Source: Fodinibius sp964490705
GTDB taxonomy: Bacteria > Bacteroidota > Rhodothermia > Balneolales > Balneolaceae
Reading direction: 5' to 3'
Length of the DNA stretch: 43,710 nt
Assembly: GCA_964490705.1 (NCBI GenBank)
Contig: CAZBCG010000019.1
Location: 1 to 43,710, forward strand
The position numbers and the translations under genes were made by a program. This document shows, piece after piece, positions 1 through 8,285 of this stretch. The stretch's first letter is position 1. Every line of letters begins with the position of its first letter. The notes below the pieces were generated by a model that saw nothing but the letters and a program-made list of their open reading frames with translations, was not told the origin of the DNA and ran no database searches.

Positions 1-272
1 TACATCAGCTTGGGCACATCGGCAAAACGGGGATTGGTAAGCGACAAAAAAGCGGGCAAGTTCGTCATACTACTCACCAGTAACAGATCAATATCATCGG
101 GAATTTCTTGCGTCATTCCGGCCAGCACTACCGAATTGCCGTGCATCTGCCATTTTTTGCCCTTGTAGCTCAGATTTACCGGGATAATATTGTGCTCGGA
201 ATGCTCCTGTAATCCTCGTAAAAAAGCCTTGTGTGATCCGCTGTAAAATGGCTCAACTGCCAGAATGTTCAT
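1..272 (-). CDS. tRNA-queuosine alpha-mannosyltransferase-like protein (DUF3524), 3' part outside window
   Basis: This is the N-terminal 90 residues of a protein that runs off the left edge. It begins MNILAVEPFYSGSHKAFL and continues with a KKWQMHG segment, which resembles the DUF3524 N-terminal domain (LLEPFYGGSHK, then a W-x-M-R/H-G segment) found ahead of a GT4-type glycosyltransferase domain. Members of that family have been linked to mannosylation of queuosine in tRNA-Asp. The ATG is at 270-272 and the frame is open to the edge. It follows mutL on the same strand after a 117 bp gap holding a palindromic repeat, so it may be transcribed separately. The catalytic domain is not visible, so the call rests on the N-terminal motif only. 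Confidence 0.7.
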   Translation of the reverse strand, partial: MNILAVEPFYSGSHKAFLRGLQEHSEHNIIPVNLSYKGKKWQMHGNSVVLAGMTQEIPDDIDLLLVSSMTNLPAFLSLTNPRFADVPKLM

Positions 273-350
273 GAATAAATGATGTTAAACTAAGGTCTCT
301 TATTATCCTGAGCTTGCCTTAAAATCTAAATTCCTTTGTCTATCCAATGA

Positions 351-376
351 GATCCCGAAACAAGTTCGGGATGACA
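351..376. repeat. Short palindromic intergenic repeat (GATCCCGAAA..TTCGGGATGACA type)
   Basis: ATCCCGAA and TTCGGGAT are inverted around ACAAG, forming an 8-bp stem in the gap between mutL and the downstream glycosyltransferase gene. The form GATCCCGAAACAAGTTCGGGAT resembles a dispersed intergenic palindrome seen in many Bacteroidota-like genomes. A degenerate relative (CCGAAAGTTTTCGGGAT) lies near 22024-22040. It could also act as a weak terminator for mutL, but no T-run follows it. Confidence 0.5.
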
Positions 377-389
377 GGAAAATTAAATA

Positions 390-2240
390 CTACCGAAACT
401 TTGCGTCGATATCCTCGAGTGGAATATACTCGATTGTAGGTTTATTTAAAGGATCTTTATAGGGCTCTTCGCACGCAAACAGCTGATCTAACAGATTTTC
501 CATTTCCAGATCCGTTAGTTTTTTACCTCTCGGAATAGCCGTTTTAGCTGCAAAAGCAATCGCCAGTTTTCGCCGCTCATCAAAATCAAATTTGCCAGAC
601 AGCTCTTGGTACTGATGCAGCATCGACTTCAATACCGACTGCTCATCGCCGATATCGATATCGGCCGGCACGCCGCTGACCATCGCCGTATTTCCACTCA
701 TCAATTCTACATTAAACCCCATGCGCTGGATAATCGGATGCAGCTCTTCGAGCAATGAAAACTCGGAGGCTGAAAACTCCACAGTTTGTGCAAAAAGAAG
801 CTGTTGCGTACTGGGAATAGCTTCCTCTGTAGCGCTTAGCGCCTTCTCATAGACAATGCGTTTGTGGGCGGCATGCTGGTCGATCATGCAAAGTCCCGAG
901 CGCGTTTGCGTTAAAATATAGCGGTCGTGCAGCTGCCAGAAACCGCGATCGCGCATGCGTGAAGGACGGTCGGATTGTGATTGTTGATCACCGGCAGATT
1001 CTTCTCTTTGCGACTCTTTATTAAAATCATAGAGTTGCTGAGAAAAGTTATTCTGATCTCCCCTCTGTGATTTAGGACGATCAAAGTTGATCCGAGATGG
1101 GAATTTGACGGGATTATCCTTGTTTTTGCTTTTGTTTTTCGGTCCGCCAAAATTGAAGTTCGATGAAAATCCTTGCGAAGATTGGGATGGGGTATCTCCT
1201 TCCCTGTCCGAAACATCCGGCACCAAAAACTCCTCGTTCAGCGTTCGCTTTACAACCGATTTCGTGAGCTTGATCATACTTCGCTCATCCTCAAATTTGA
1301 CCTCCTCTTTAGCGGGATGCACATTGACATCCACCTGCTTGGGATCCACTTCGAGAAAAACCGCATAAAAAGGATAATCTTTTTCGCCGGTCCACGTGTC
1401 GTAAATACTGAGAATAACATGCGTAAGCCAGCGGTGCTGAATTGGACGTCCATTGACAAACAAAAACTGCTCCCCGCGACTCCGTTTCGTCAGCTTTGGG
1501 TCCGCCAGAATACCGTGCACCGTAAGGTAGCTGGTCTCTTCCCGAAACTGAATCAGGCTGGCCTTGTAACTCTTGCCGAACATATCGGTTATGCGATCTT
1601 TCAGTGACTGTTCTTTGGGTAGATCATAAATCGTATCGGTGTCGGCAATGAGTGTAAATCCCAAATCGGGATTGGCCAACGCAGCCTGCTGCACCGTTTT
1701 TAGGATATGGCGAAACTCAGTGGCATCTGTTTTGAGAAATTGACGACGGGCACGCACATTGAAAAAGAGATTCCGCACCGCTACCGAGGTCCCGTCTTCA
1801 ACAGCAGCCGGTTCAAACGACTTTTCTTCGCCGCCCCAGATTTCATACTTGTATCCGATATCCGCATCGGGACGCTTGGTTTTGAGCGTCACCTGAGCGA
1901 CTGAAGCAATCGATGCCATGGCCTCTCCGCGAAATCCGAGTGTGCGTACGCGAAACAGATCGTCCACATCCTGTATTTTGGATGTAGCATGCTGCTCGAA
2001 ACACAGCCGAATATCCTCTTCGCCCATCCCAGAACCGTTATCAATCACCTGGATGAGCGTACGACCGGCATTTTGAATCACTATTTTCAGGTGATCGGCA
2101 CCGGCATCAATCGAATTGTCAATAAGCTCCTTAACCACCGAACTGGGCCGTTGAATAACTTCTCCGGCAGCAATTTTATTGGAAATCTCGGGCGGCAGCT
2201 GACGTATTATTGAGTCTGAAGAATCCGTTTCCTGAGTCAA
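390..2240 (-). CDS. mutL: DNA mismatch repair protein MutL
   Basis: A 616-residue MutL. The N-terminal GHKL ATPase domain (about 10-340) shows IRQLPPEISNKIAAGEV, VKELIDNSIDAGA (Glu38, metal-binding Asn42), DNGSGM and the LGFRGEA lid. A Ser/Asn/Lys-rich linker (about 345-430) leads to the C-terminal dimerisation domain. In that domain the endonuclease motif DQHA(X)2E(X)4E reads DQHAAHKRIVYE (454-465), with Lys460 in place of the first Glu, and the usual CPHGRP motif is replaced by DPLNKP. A MutS-linked repair role is sure; endonuclease activity is doubtful. No ATG lies in frame near the N-terminus, so the start is a TTG at 2238-2240, which places the conserved motif at the normal distance. The small membrane protein gene is 82 bp upstream on the same strand. 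Confidence 0.96.
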   Translation of the reverse strand: MTQETDSSDSIIRQLPPEISNKIAAGEVIQRPSSVVKELIDNSIDAGADHLKIVIQNAGRTLIQVIDNGSGMGEEDIRLCFEQHATSKIQDVDDLFRVRTLGFRGEAMASIASVAQVTLKTKRPDADIGYKYEIWGGEEKSFEPAAVEDGTSVAVRNLFFNVRARRQFLKTDATEFRHILKTVQQAALANPDLGFTLIADTDTIYDLPKEQSLKDRITDMFGKSYKASLIQFREETSYLTVHGILADPKLTKRSRGEQFLFVNGRPIQHRWLTHVILSIYDTWTGEKDYPFYAVFLEVDPKQVDVNVHPAKEEVKFEDERSMIKLTKSVVKRTLNEEFLVPDVSDREGDTPSQSSQGFSSNFNFGGPKNKSKNKDNPVKFPSRINFDRPKSQRGDQNNFSQQLYDFNKESQREESAGDQQSQSDRPSRMRDRGFWQLHDRYILTQTRSGLCMIDQHAAHKRIVYEKALSATEEAIPSTQQLLFAQTVEFSASEFSLLEELHPIIQRMGFNVELMSGNTAMVSGVPADIDIGDEQSVLKSMLHQYQELSGKFDFDERRKLAIAFAAKTAIPRGKKLTDLEMENLLDQLFACEEPYKDPLNKPTIEYIPLEDIDAKFR

Positions 2241-2322
2241 GATAGGTGCTTCTTTTGCGTGTTTTTATTAAGGCAGATGATACAAAATTATCGCCCTATA
2301 AGTAAGATCAAATCACCAAAAA

Positions 2323-2523
2323 CTACAGCAGGTACATGATGTAAATAACCATGGCCAACCCCAATGCATACAACAGTACCGAACGTCCCTGGTGGGTCTT
2401 TTTATATGGACGTTTTATTTTGATACGTTCGCGCCGGCTCTGTTCTTTCTTGGGATCGTAATACCGATATTGGTATTTGAACTTTTTGTTCTTGGGACGA
2501 TACCCGAACATTGGCTTAATCAT
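2323..2523 (-). CDS. Small basic protein with C-terminal membrane segment (hypothetical)
   Basis: A 66-residue protein of unknown function. The first 45 residues are very rich in Lys, Arg and Tyr (KKFKYQYRYYDPKKEQSRRERIKIKRPYKK). The last 20 (LLYALGLAMVIYIMYLL) are a single hydrophobic helix, so it is probably a C-tail-anchored inner-membrane protein with a positively charged cytoplasmic part. An AAAGGA Shine-Dalgarno sequence sits about 7 nt before the ATG, which supports real translation. It precedes mutL on the same strand and is probably cotranscribed with it. No family was recognised. Confidence 0.7.
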   Translation of the reverse strand: MIKPMFGYRPKNKKFKYQYRYYDPKKEQSRRERIKIKRPYKKTHQGRSVLLYALGLAMVIYIMYLL

Positions 2524-2719
2524 AACGGATTCCTTTGGCTAAGAGTAGGAATTCTTTATCACTGATAATATAACGAGAAAAATCATCAATGTGCAGTGTC
2601 TGTCATGTTACTTTAACAGATCTCAATCAAAAATGTTTTCAATAGAAACTCTGCACCTGCGACTTTTTTTTACTATACTTACATCCAAAATTTAATTCGA
2701 ACTTATTGCTGAAATATCC

Positions 2720-3967
2720 ATGAGTTACGACAAGATTACGCCCCCCGAAAACGGGACCAAAATTACAGTAAACGACGACGGTTCACTCAATGTCAGTGAC
2801 AATCCCATCATCCCCTTTATCCAAGGTGACGGTATTGGCATCGACATTACTCCAACCATGCGCAATGTGCTGGACAACGCTGTTGAAAAAGCGTATAACG
2901 GCCAAAAGAAAATAGAATGGTTTGAAATTTATGCCGGCGAAAAGGCCATAGATTTTTATGGTGAGGGAGAATGGCTGCCTCAAGATACTCTCGACGCCAT
3001 CGAAGATTATAAAGTAGCTATTAAAGGACCCTTGACGACCCCGGTTGGCGGTGGCATTCGCTCGTTGAATGTGGCCATCCGTCAGCACAAGGATCTGTTT
3101 GCTTGCGTTCGTCCCGTAAAATATTACAAAGGAACGCCAAGTCCGGTTAAGCATCCCGAAAAGACCGACATGGTGATCTTCCGCGAAAATACCGAAGATA
3201 TTTACGCCGGTATTGAGTATCAGACCGGAACGCCCGAAAACAAGAAACTCAAAGATTTCTTGATCAATGAGATGGGGGTTGATCAGATGCGCTTCCCCGA
3301 CACTACATCGCTGGGTATTAAACCTATTTCGGAAGAAGGGACAAAGCGTCTTGTTCGATCAGCAATTAATTATGCGATTGAAGAAGATCGGGACAGCGTT
3401 ACGCTCGTTCACAAAGGCAACATCATGAAGTTTACTGAAGGCAGCTTCAAGGACTGGGGCTATGAAGTGGCACGAGAAGAATATGATGCCGAAGTAATCG
3501 GTGAAGGTCCCTGGTGCAAACTTCCCAATGGGATTGTCATTAAAGATGCTATTGCAGATGCCTTCTTGCAGCAGATTTTGACGCGTCCCGACGAGTATGA
3601 CGTGATCGCCACGATGAACCTCAACGGTGATTATGTCTCAGATGCCCTGGCGGCTTGCGTTGGCGGAATCGGTATTGCTCCCGGTGCCAATATCAACTAT
3701 AACACCGGATTGGCCGTATTTGAAGCCACGCACGGTACAGCGCCCAAATACACCGGCCAGGACAAAGTAAATCCCGGTTCGCTGATTCTATCCGGCGTTA
3801 TCATGCTGAATTACATGGGCTGGACTGAAGCGGCTGATCTTATTGAGAAAGGCATCGAAGCTTCGATTAACAGTAAGCGCGTAACGTACGATTTTGAGCG
3901 CCTGATGGATGATGCTACGCTCTTGAAGTGCTCAGAGTTTGGCGAAGAGATTGTGAAAAACATGTAA
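2720..3967 (+). CDS. icd: NADP-dependent isocitrate dehydrogenase
   Basis: A 415-residue decarboxylating isocitrate dehydrogenase of the TCA cycle, close to the E. coli Icd type in length and motifs. The substrate loop GGGIRSLNVA includes Ser115, equivalent to the serine phosphorylated by AceK in E. coli. Also visible are GDGIG near the N-terminus, IFRENTEDIYAGIE, LVHKGNIMKFTEG, MNLNGDYVSD and HGTAPKYTGQDKVNPGS. The Lys-Tyr after HGTAP and the Tyr/Arg in VTYDFERLMDD are the NADP-selecting residues of the E. coli enzyme, so NADP use is likely. It stands alone, with a strong terminator just downstream. Confidence 0.98.
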   Translation: MSYDKITPPENGTKITVNDDGSLNVSDNPIIPFIQGDGIGIDITPTMRNVLDNAVEKAYNGQKKIEWFEIYAGEKAIDFYGEGEWLPQDTLDAIEDYKVAIKGPLTTPVGGGIRSLNVAIRQHKDLFACVRPVKYYKGTPSPVKHPEKTDMVIFRENTEDIYAGIEYQTGTPENKKLKDFLINEMGVDQMRFPDTTSLGIKPISEEGTKRLVRSAINYAIEEDRDSVTLVHKGNIMKFTEGSFKDWGYEVAREEYDAEVIGEGPWCKLPNGIVIKDAIADAFLQQILTRPDEYDVIATMNLNGDYVSDALAACVGGIGIAPGANINYNTGLAVFEATHGTAPKYTGQDKVNPGSLILSGVIMLNYMGWTEAADLIEKGIEASINSKRVTYDFERLMDDATLLKCSEFGEEIVKNM

Positions 3968-3991
3968 TTCACGGCTCTTAGCTTCCAATTT

Positions 3992-4026
3992 AAAACCCGC
4001 GAAGTTTTGAAAACTTCGCGGGTTTT
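3992..4026. terminator. Bidirectional intrinsic terminator between icd and the convergent lipoprotein gene
   Basis: CCCGCGAAG and CTTCGCGGG form a perfect 9-bp GC-rich stem, extended by AAAA/TTTT at the base and further A-T pairing inward, with a T-run on the plus strand and an A-run on the other side. It lies 25 nt after the icd stop and ends 28 nt before the end of the convergent gene, so it can serve both. Confidence 0.9.
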
Positions 4027-4053
4027 TATCATCACAGACTAAAAATATTTGAA

Positions 4054-4611
4054 TCAGAAGTTTTCAAAAGCTTTCGATTCTTTCATTGCCTCCCACTGCT
4101 TTTCATATCCTGCTAAACGTTTGCCGATGCGCTCAACAAGATCTTCCTTCGAAACAATGACCTCCGCAAAACTGCGATAACTATTGTATCCCTCAACCGT
4201 TTTGACTTCCGTTTGGCCCGTTTCGGCAAGATAGCTTACCGCGTTATCAGCTTTACGTAAGGCAATTAAAAACTTAGAAGAGTCTAATCCAGATTCAGAT
4301 CCATATTCAATGGTTGCTTCGGAACGTATATTTTCGAGCTTATCTGAGAGGGCAGATTTGATTTCCGACTCAGCCCATGATACTGCCTTAGATACCGACG
4401 AGGTTGAATCATCACTGATGGCCGTGGCATATCCCAACATCAGGCTATCGTTATCAACCACCGATCGGCTGCCATACCACGATGGATACTCATCAGCAGC
4501 CACTTTGGGAGACTGTGCATTATTCTGTGACATATTGCCCGTTCCAGAACAAGAAAAAAGGACAAAAAAACTACTAATTGCGGCTGCAAATACTACAGAA
4601 AAACGATGCAT
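4054..4611 (-). CDS. LPP20-like lipoprotein
   Basis: A 185-residue predicted lipoprotein. The signal peptide ends in a lipobox (VLFSC, Cys21). The mature part has the sequence PSWYGSRS, then LMLGYATAISDDSTSSVSKAVSWAESEIKSAL, which resembles the LPP20 fold in which a Tyr/Phe-rich start is followed by a helix with AxxxA repeats. A later segment, YRSFAEVIVSKEDL, also fits that fold. It is the last gene of the apparent sigma/anti-sigma/recO/htrA operon, 10 nt after the htrA stop. The family call is tentative and the function is unknown; an envelope location is well supported. Confidence 0.75.
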   Translation of the reverse strand: MHRFSVVFAAAISSFFVLFSCSGTGNMSQNNAQSPKVAADEYPSWYGSRSVVDNDSLMLGYATAISDDSTSSVSKAVSWAESEIKSALSDKLENIRSEATIEYGSESGLDSSKFLIALRKADNAVSYLAETGQTEVKTVEGYNSYRSFAEVIVSKEDLVERIGKRLAGYEKQWEAMKESKAFENF

Positions 4612-4621
4612 ATAAAATAAT

Positions 4622-6169
4622 TTACGGTTGTAATTCTATTCGTTGAGTTGCTCCCTCTCGGGTTTCAACCGTCAAAGGAATCGACTCATATTCTTCTGAA
4701 AATTGGCTTATAAGATCCTGCAAAGATTTCAGATCTTCAACTTTTTGATTGCCTACTTTTCTAATCATAAAACCCTCTTCCAATCCTTTTTGATCAGCTT
4801 CAGATCCCGATACAATATCAGTAATAATTATATCGTAAGTTGTCCCCTCAGGGTTCTTCTTGATTGCCATCACTCGCATTCCCACATCAAACGTAGCAAA
4901 CTGCATATCATTCATTGGCGATCTCTTATTCTCTTGCTCCCTGTTTTCGGTACTGTCAGGATTCTGCTGCTGATTTAGTCCCGCCATCTGATTCCGGTCG
5001 GGATCCAACATATCGAGTTCAACCGTCTTGGTCAGCTCTCGGCCATCACGCAGGATACGCAAATCAACTTTTTCACCGGGACTTCGCACCGCAATCTTTT
5101 GTTGTAGCTGGTTCGATTCATTAACCATAATCCCATCTACACTCAGAATTACATCATCTGTGCGCAAACCTGAATTATCAGCTGCGCTCCCGGGTGATAT
5201 GGCTGTAATTTGCACACCACGAATTTCATCCATATCCAGCTGATCAGCCAGCTGTGCATTTACACTCACAATCGTAACGCCGAGCAATGCCCGATGCACT
5301 TCACCGTATTCAATGATATCCTCAGCTACTTTCGCTGCTAAATTTGATGGTACCGCAAATCCATAGCCCTGGTAATTACCGCTTTGGGATGCAATAGCCG
5401 TATTTACGCCAATGAGCTCTCCCCCGGTATTAACCAGTGCGCCACCGCTGTTTCCTTTGTTAATGGCTGCATCCGTCTGAATAAAACTTTCTACGCGCAT
5501 CTGATCGTTGATAATCTGCACATCACGACTTAATGCACTTACAATGCCCGCCGTAACGGTAGATCGCAACCGAAAGGGATTCCCGATTGCCAGTACCCAT
5601 TCGCCGACATCCACCTCATCAGAATTGCCAATAGTAATGGCCGGTAAATTTTTGGCCGGAATTTTAACTACGGCCAGATCCGTAGTCGGATCTTGCCCCA
5701 CAATCCGCCCTTCGAATGTACGCTTATCGTTCAATACTACTTCAATACCATCATCCACGGCCCCATCAATCACGTGATTATTAGTCAAAATATAACCGTC
5801 ACTGCTGATGATGACACCCGAGCCCACCGTGCGTGCTCGACGCGGAATAATATCGCCCCAAAAACCGCCATCGTCATTGTGGTATTCATCATCCGGCATA
5901 TTGCTGCGCGAAAATGGGACGAGCGTCTCGATATATACCACCGTAGGCGTTACCGACTCGGCTACCTGTTTAAACAAGAACCGAGCGTCCATCTTAGCTA
6001 GATCCTCATCCGAAAACAGTGGCTTACTGCTGTGCTTCACTTCCGTCACGCTCACCTCTGCCCGGTCATCTACCATGTTCTGCTGCTGATAAAAAGCGAA
6101 CAGCGTACCAATAATAATTCCAATAAGAACTAGTAAGATGCCAGATAAATAACGATCTCGGGTTTTCAT
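4622..6169 (-). CDS. htrA: Membrane-anchored HtrA/Deg-type serine protease with two PDZ domains
   Basis: A 515-residue periplasmic protease for misfolded envelope proteins. Residues 8-28 are an N-terminal hydrophobic anchor without a clear cleavage site, so it is DegS-like in topology. The trypsin-like domain follows with the catalytic triad at about His132 (TNNHVID), Asp164 (TTDLAVVKI) and Ser241 (GNSGGAL). PDZ1 (about 285-380, LLGVTIVSVN) and PDZ2 (about 425-515) follow, joined by a Gln/Asn/Glu-rich linker. The start is only 2 nt after the recO stop, so translation is probably coupled. Its position in one operon with an ECF sigma factor and its anti-sigma suggests a role in envelope stress, either as an effector or in signal-dependent cleavage of the anti-sigma factor. 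The latter is inference. Confidence 0.95.
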   Translation of the reverse strand: MKTRDRYLSGILLVLIGIIIGTLFAFYQQQNMVDDRAEVSVTEVKHSSKPLFSDEDLAKMDARFLFKQVAESVTPTVVYIETLVPFSRSNMPDDEYHNDDGGFWGDIIPRRARTVGSGVIISSDGYILTNNHVIDGAVDDGIEVVLNDKRTFEGRIVGQDPTTDLAVVKIPAKNLPAITIGNSDEVDVGEWVLAIGNPFRLRSTVTAGIVSALSRDVQIINDQMRVESFIQTDAAINKGNSGGALVNTGGELIGVNTAIASQSGNYQGYGFAVPSNLAAKVAEDIIEYGEVHRALLGVTIVSVNAQLADQLDMDEIRGVQITAISPGSAADNSGLRTDDVILSVDGIMVNESNQLQQKIAVRSPGEKVDLRILRDGRELTKTVELDMLDPDRNQMAGLNQQQNPDSTENREQENKRSPMNDMQFATFDVGMRVMAIKKNPEGTTYDIIITDIVSGSEADQKGLEEGFMIRKVGNQKVEDLKSLQDLISQFSEEYESIPLTVETREGATQRIELQP

Positions 6170-6171
6170 AA

Positions 6172-6909
6172 CTACTCCTGCAATATTTGTTCAAAGATGG
6201 CGTCAGATTTTCGATCCCGAAGTCCCTCTACGTGATATTTCAAATAGCGATCCAGATGGTCAATCAAGGATTTAAGTTCCCCGGTTTCAAACGGCATCGA
6301 AAATAATGCTGAACTCTGTGACTGTAACGCTATACGGATATATTTACACTGTGTTTGGGTCAATTTATATGAGCGCGATGACACGCTTTCGTTAGTTATT
6401 AAACCCGATTCCATATTCAAATAGTTCGTTTCGTCTTGCGATCCGTTTGCATCAAGCTGCAGGCCAATACCGGTTAGTTCCGCTAAACGTATTTGAAGAT
6501 AGGGAAACAGGCTCGGCGGGTGTATATCGGCCCCATTTAGCCAGCTGAGCATATTTTTAGTAAAATCGAAAAGTGGTTCATTCACTTCATTGTCATGCAG
6601 AAGCTGGCTAATAAGCTCAATGGCCGACGTCATGGTGGCCATCTTTTCGAAATCAAGGCGCAGGTTCTCGTTTTTCGTGGCATAGCTAGCTTCCGAAAGA
6701 ATCTGCACGCCCCGCGTTGATTTATAGTAATACACTACATCAAGGATATTGCCGATCTCGATGAGTCCCGAAAACTTGCTCTTGGGCTTCTTCACGCCAC
6801 GAACCATCAGCGCAATTTTGCCGTGCTCACGGGTAAACATAGTCACAATTTTGCTGGACTCCTGGTAATCCACCGATCGAAAAATAATCGCTTCGGTATG
6901 GGTAATCAT
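6172..6909 (-). CDS. recO: DNA repair protein RecO
   Basis: A 245-residue RecO, which loads RecA at SSB-covered gaps together with RecR/RecF. The N-terminal OB-fold (about 1-80) has the typical text TEAIIFRSVDYQESSKIVTMFTREHGKIALMVRGVKKPKSKFSG. The helical C-terminal domain follows. The four cysteines that form a zinc finger in many RecO proteins are absent; only one Cys is present, near residue 190, and this loss is common in some lineages. The ATG (6907-6909) is overlapped by one arm of a long inverted repeat, so initiation may be regulated. It lies between the anti-sigma gene (73 bp upstream) and htrA (2 nt downstream). Confidence 0.93.
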   Translation of the reverse strand: MITHTEAIIFRSVDYQESSKIVTMFTREHGKIALMVRGVKKPKSKFSGLIEIGNILDVVYYYKSTRGVQILSEASYATKNENLRLDFEKMATMTSAIELISQLLHDNEVNEPLFDFTKNMLSWLNGADIHPPSLFPYLQIRLAELTGIGLQLDANGSQDETNYLNMESGLITNESVSSRSYKLTQTQCKYIRIALQSQSSALFSMPFETGELKSLIDHLDRYLKYHVEGLRDRKSDAIFEQILQE

Positions 6910-6950
6910 TCTTTATCCGTATAAAAAGTTATCATGTATCGGATAAAGAA
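6909..6950 (-). promoter_or_regulatory. Hairpin overlapping the recO start region
   Basis: A perfect 11-bp inverted repeat, TTCTTTATCCG at 6909-6919 and CGGATAAAGAA at 6940-6950, has a 20-nt loop. In the minus-strand mRNA its second arm contains the only purine-rich stretch before recO (GGATAAAG) and runs into the A of the ATG. If folded it would hide the ribosome-binding region. There is no T-run after it, so it is a poor terminator. It could also be an operator in DNA form. Confidence 0.5.
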
Positions 6951-6982
6951 GTATAGAAGCTTTAATGGTAGAAAACCAGCAG

Positions 6983-7654
6983 TTAATTGCCCGATCCCGT
7001 AAGCTGTAAGGAATTTACGCGACTGCTGCTCTGTGTGGGATGTTCAATAAGCTGCAACTTCTGTGTGGCATTCTTGATGAGCGCCCGATAACTCTCATTT
7101 TGATTGGAAAATTGATCCTCAAACCGCAAAATATCATTGCGATCTATCCACGGTTGAACTTCAGATTGTGCAGTAGTTGAAGGTGAGCTGGTGTTCTGAG
7201 ATGAATTCGTGCTCGTAAGCTGCATACCCGCCACATCGGTTGAGGCATTATCGCTGGTTGATGCATCATCACCCGATACCGAGGTAGCAGCAATATTCGT
7301 TTGAGGAGAATTGGTCTGCGTTTCTTCGGATCCTATGTAAAACCACGCTCCACCAGCGGTAACCGTAAGTGCCAACGTCGCGGCTACGGCATATCGCAGT
7401 ACCGGCGTAAATGTTTTTTGGGATTTCCGATTCTTTTCGGCCTGTTCGGCCGCTTGTTCCATAATGGCATCGGTAACGTCAGAAGGAGGCTCCACCTCGG
7501 GAAGCTTATCGAGCTTTTGGAGGGTTTGTCGCATGCTTTCGACTTCGATTAGAAGATCTTCATCTTCCATCATCGCCCGCTCCATGAGTAACTCCTCAGA
7601 AGGATCCATCTCCTTCATCAGATACCGAATGCAGTCATTATCCTTGTTCTGCAT
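6983..7654 (-). CDS. Membrane anti-sigma-like protein, cognate to the upstream ECF sigma factor
   Basis: A 223-residue protein starting at the ATG at 7652-7654. A longer frame reaches into the sigma gene, but this ATG has a GAAGAAA ribosome site and gives the expected MQNKDNDCIRYLMKEMD start. Residues 1-75 are an acidic helical cytoplasmic part like the anti-sigma domain of ECF systems (CIRYLMKEMDPSEELLMERAMMEDEDL), without a HCC zinc motif. Residues 84-108 form one membrane helix. The outer part is Ser/Thr/Asn-rich and low in complexity. It overlaps the sigma gene by 17 nt, the usual arrangement of a sigma factor and its inhibitor. The function is inferred from position and layout. Confidence 0.8.
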   Translation of the reverse strand: MQNKDNDCIRYLMKEMDPSEELLMERAMMEDEDLLIEVESMRQTLQKLDKLPEVEPPSDVTDAIMEQAAEQAEKNRKSQKTFTPVLRYAVAATLALTVTAGGAWFYIGSEETQTNSPQTNIAATSVSGDDASTSDNASTDVAGMQLTSTNSSQNTSSPSTTAQSEVQPWIDRNDILRFEDQFSNQNESYRALIKNATQKLQLIEHPTQSSSRVNSLQLTGSGN

Positions 7655-8285
7655 AATTTTTTTCTTCTTGTTCTTTTTCTTTGTCAAAAAGTTTTCGAAG
7701 ATTTATTAACGCATACCGCATGCGTCCTAGTGCGGTATTTATGGAAACATCCGTCAATTCGGCAATTTCTTTAAACGGCATTTCGTAATAATGACGCAGC
7801 ATTACCACTTGACGTTGTTCCTCGGACAGATCTCCAATATGCTTCATGAGACTTTCTTTGGCCTCATCTTTTTCGAGCTGCTCCTGTGCGCTGATAAGAT
7901 CTTCATCAGGCAAACGATCATAGAAATCAGTGTTTGATTCATCATCGTAGTTGGAACTAACGTCCACAAACCGTTTTTGTTTTCTTAAATAATCAATTGT
8001 GGCATTATGAGCAATGCGCATAACCCAGGCAATCCATTTGCCCTGCTCATTATAGGTGTCATCCATCTTGGTGATCACCTTGGTAAAGGTCTCCTGGAAG
8101 ATATCATCAGCCTTACCGGCACCGCCCACCATGCTGTAGATATAGGAATAAATTTTTGTCTGATGCCGATTCATCAACTCACTGAATGCCTGTTCGTCTC
8201 CATTCTGACGGTAGAAACGAACCAGATCCTTGTCATCCAGTTGCTTGTATTTCCTGCTTATATGATTTGATTGTTCGAGCTTCAT
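7638..8285 (-). CDS. ECF (RpoE-type) RNA polymerase sigma factor
   Basis: A 215-residue sigma-70 family factor. Region 2 spans about 25-105 (FSELMNRHQTKIYSYIYSMVG, then the core-binding and -10 recognition text ADDIFQETFTKVITKMDDTY and WIAWVMRIAHNATIDYLRKQKR). Region 4 spans about 145-200 (LSEEQRQVVMLRHYYEMPFKEIAELTDVSINTALGRMRYALINLRK), a helix-turn-helix for the -35 box. A GAGG Shine-Dalgarno sequence lies 6 nt before the ATG at 8283-8285. It is the first gene of the operon that continues into the anti-sigma protein, recO, htrA and a lipoprotein. Such factors usually activate their own promoter; that site was not identified here. Confidence 0.95.
   Translation of the reverse strand: MKLEQSNHISRKYKQLDDKDLVRFYRQNGDEQAFSELMNRHQTKIYSYIYSMVGGAGKADDIFQETFTKVITKMDDTYNEQGKWIAWVMRIAHNATIDYLRKQKRFVDVSSNYDDESNTDFYDRLPDEDLISAQEQLEKDEAKESLMKHIGDLSEEQRQVVMLRHYYEMPFKEIAELTDVSINTALGRMRYALINLRKLFDKEKEQEEKNYAEQG

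Noticed and set aside
7655..7687. A longer anti-sigma frame starting at 7687 within the sigma gene
   Set aside because: The extra 11 residues are only Lys/Asn repeats from the sigma gene's end; the ATG at 7654 has a ribosome site.
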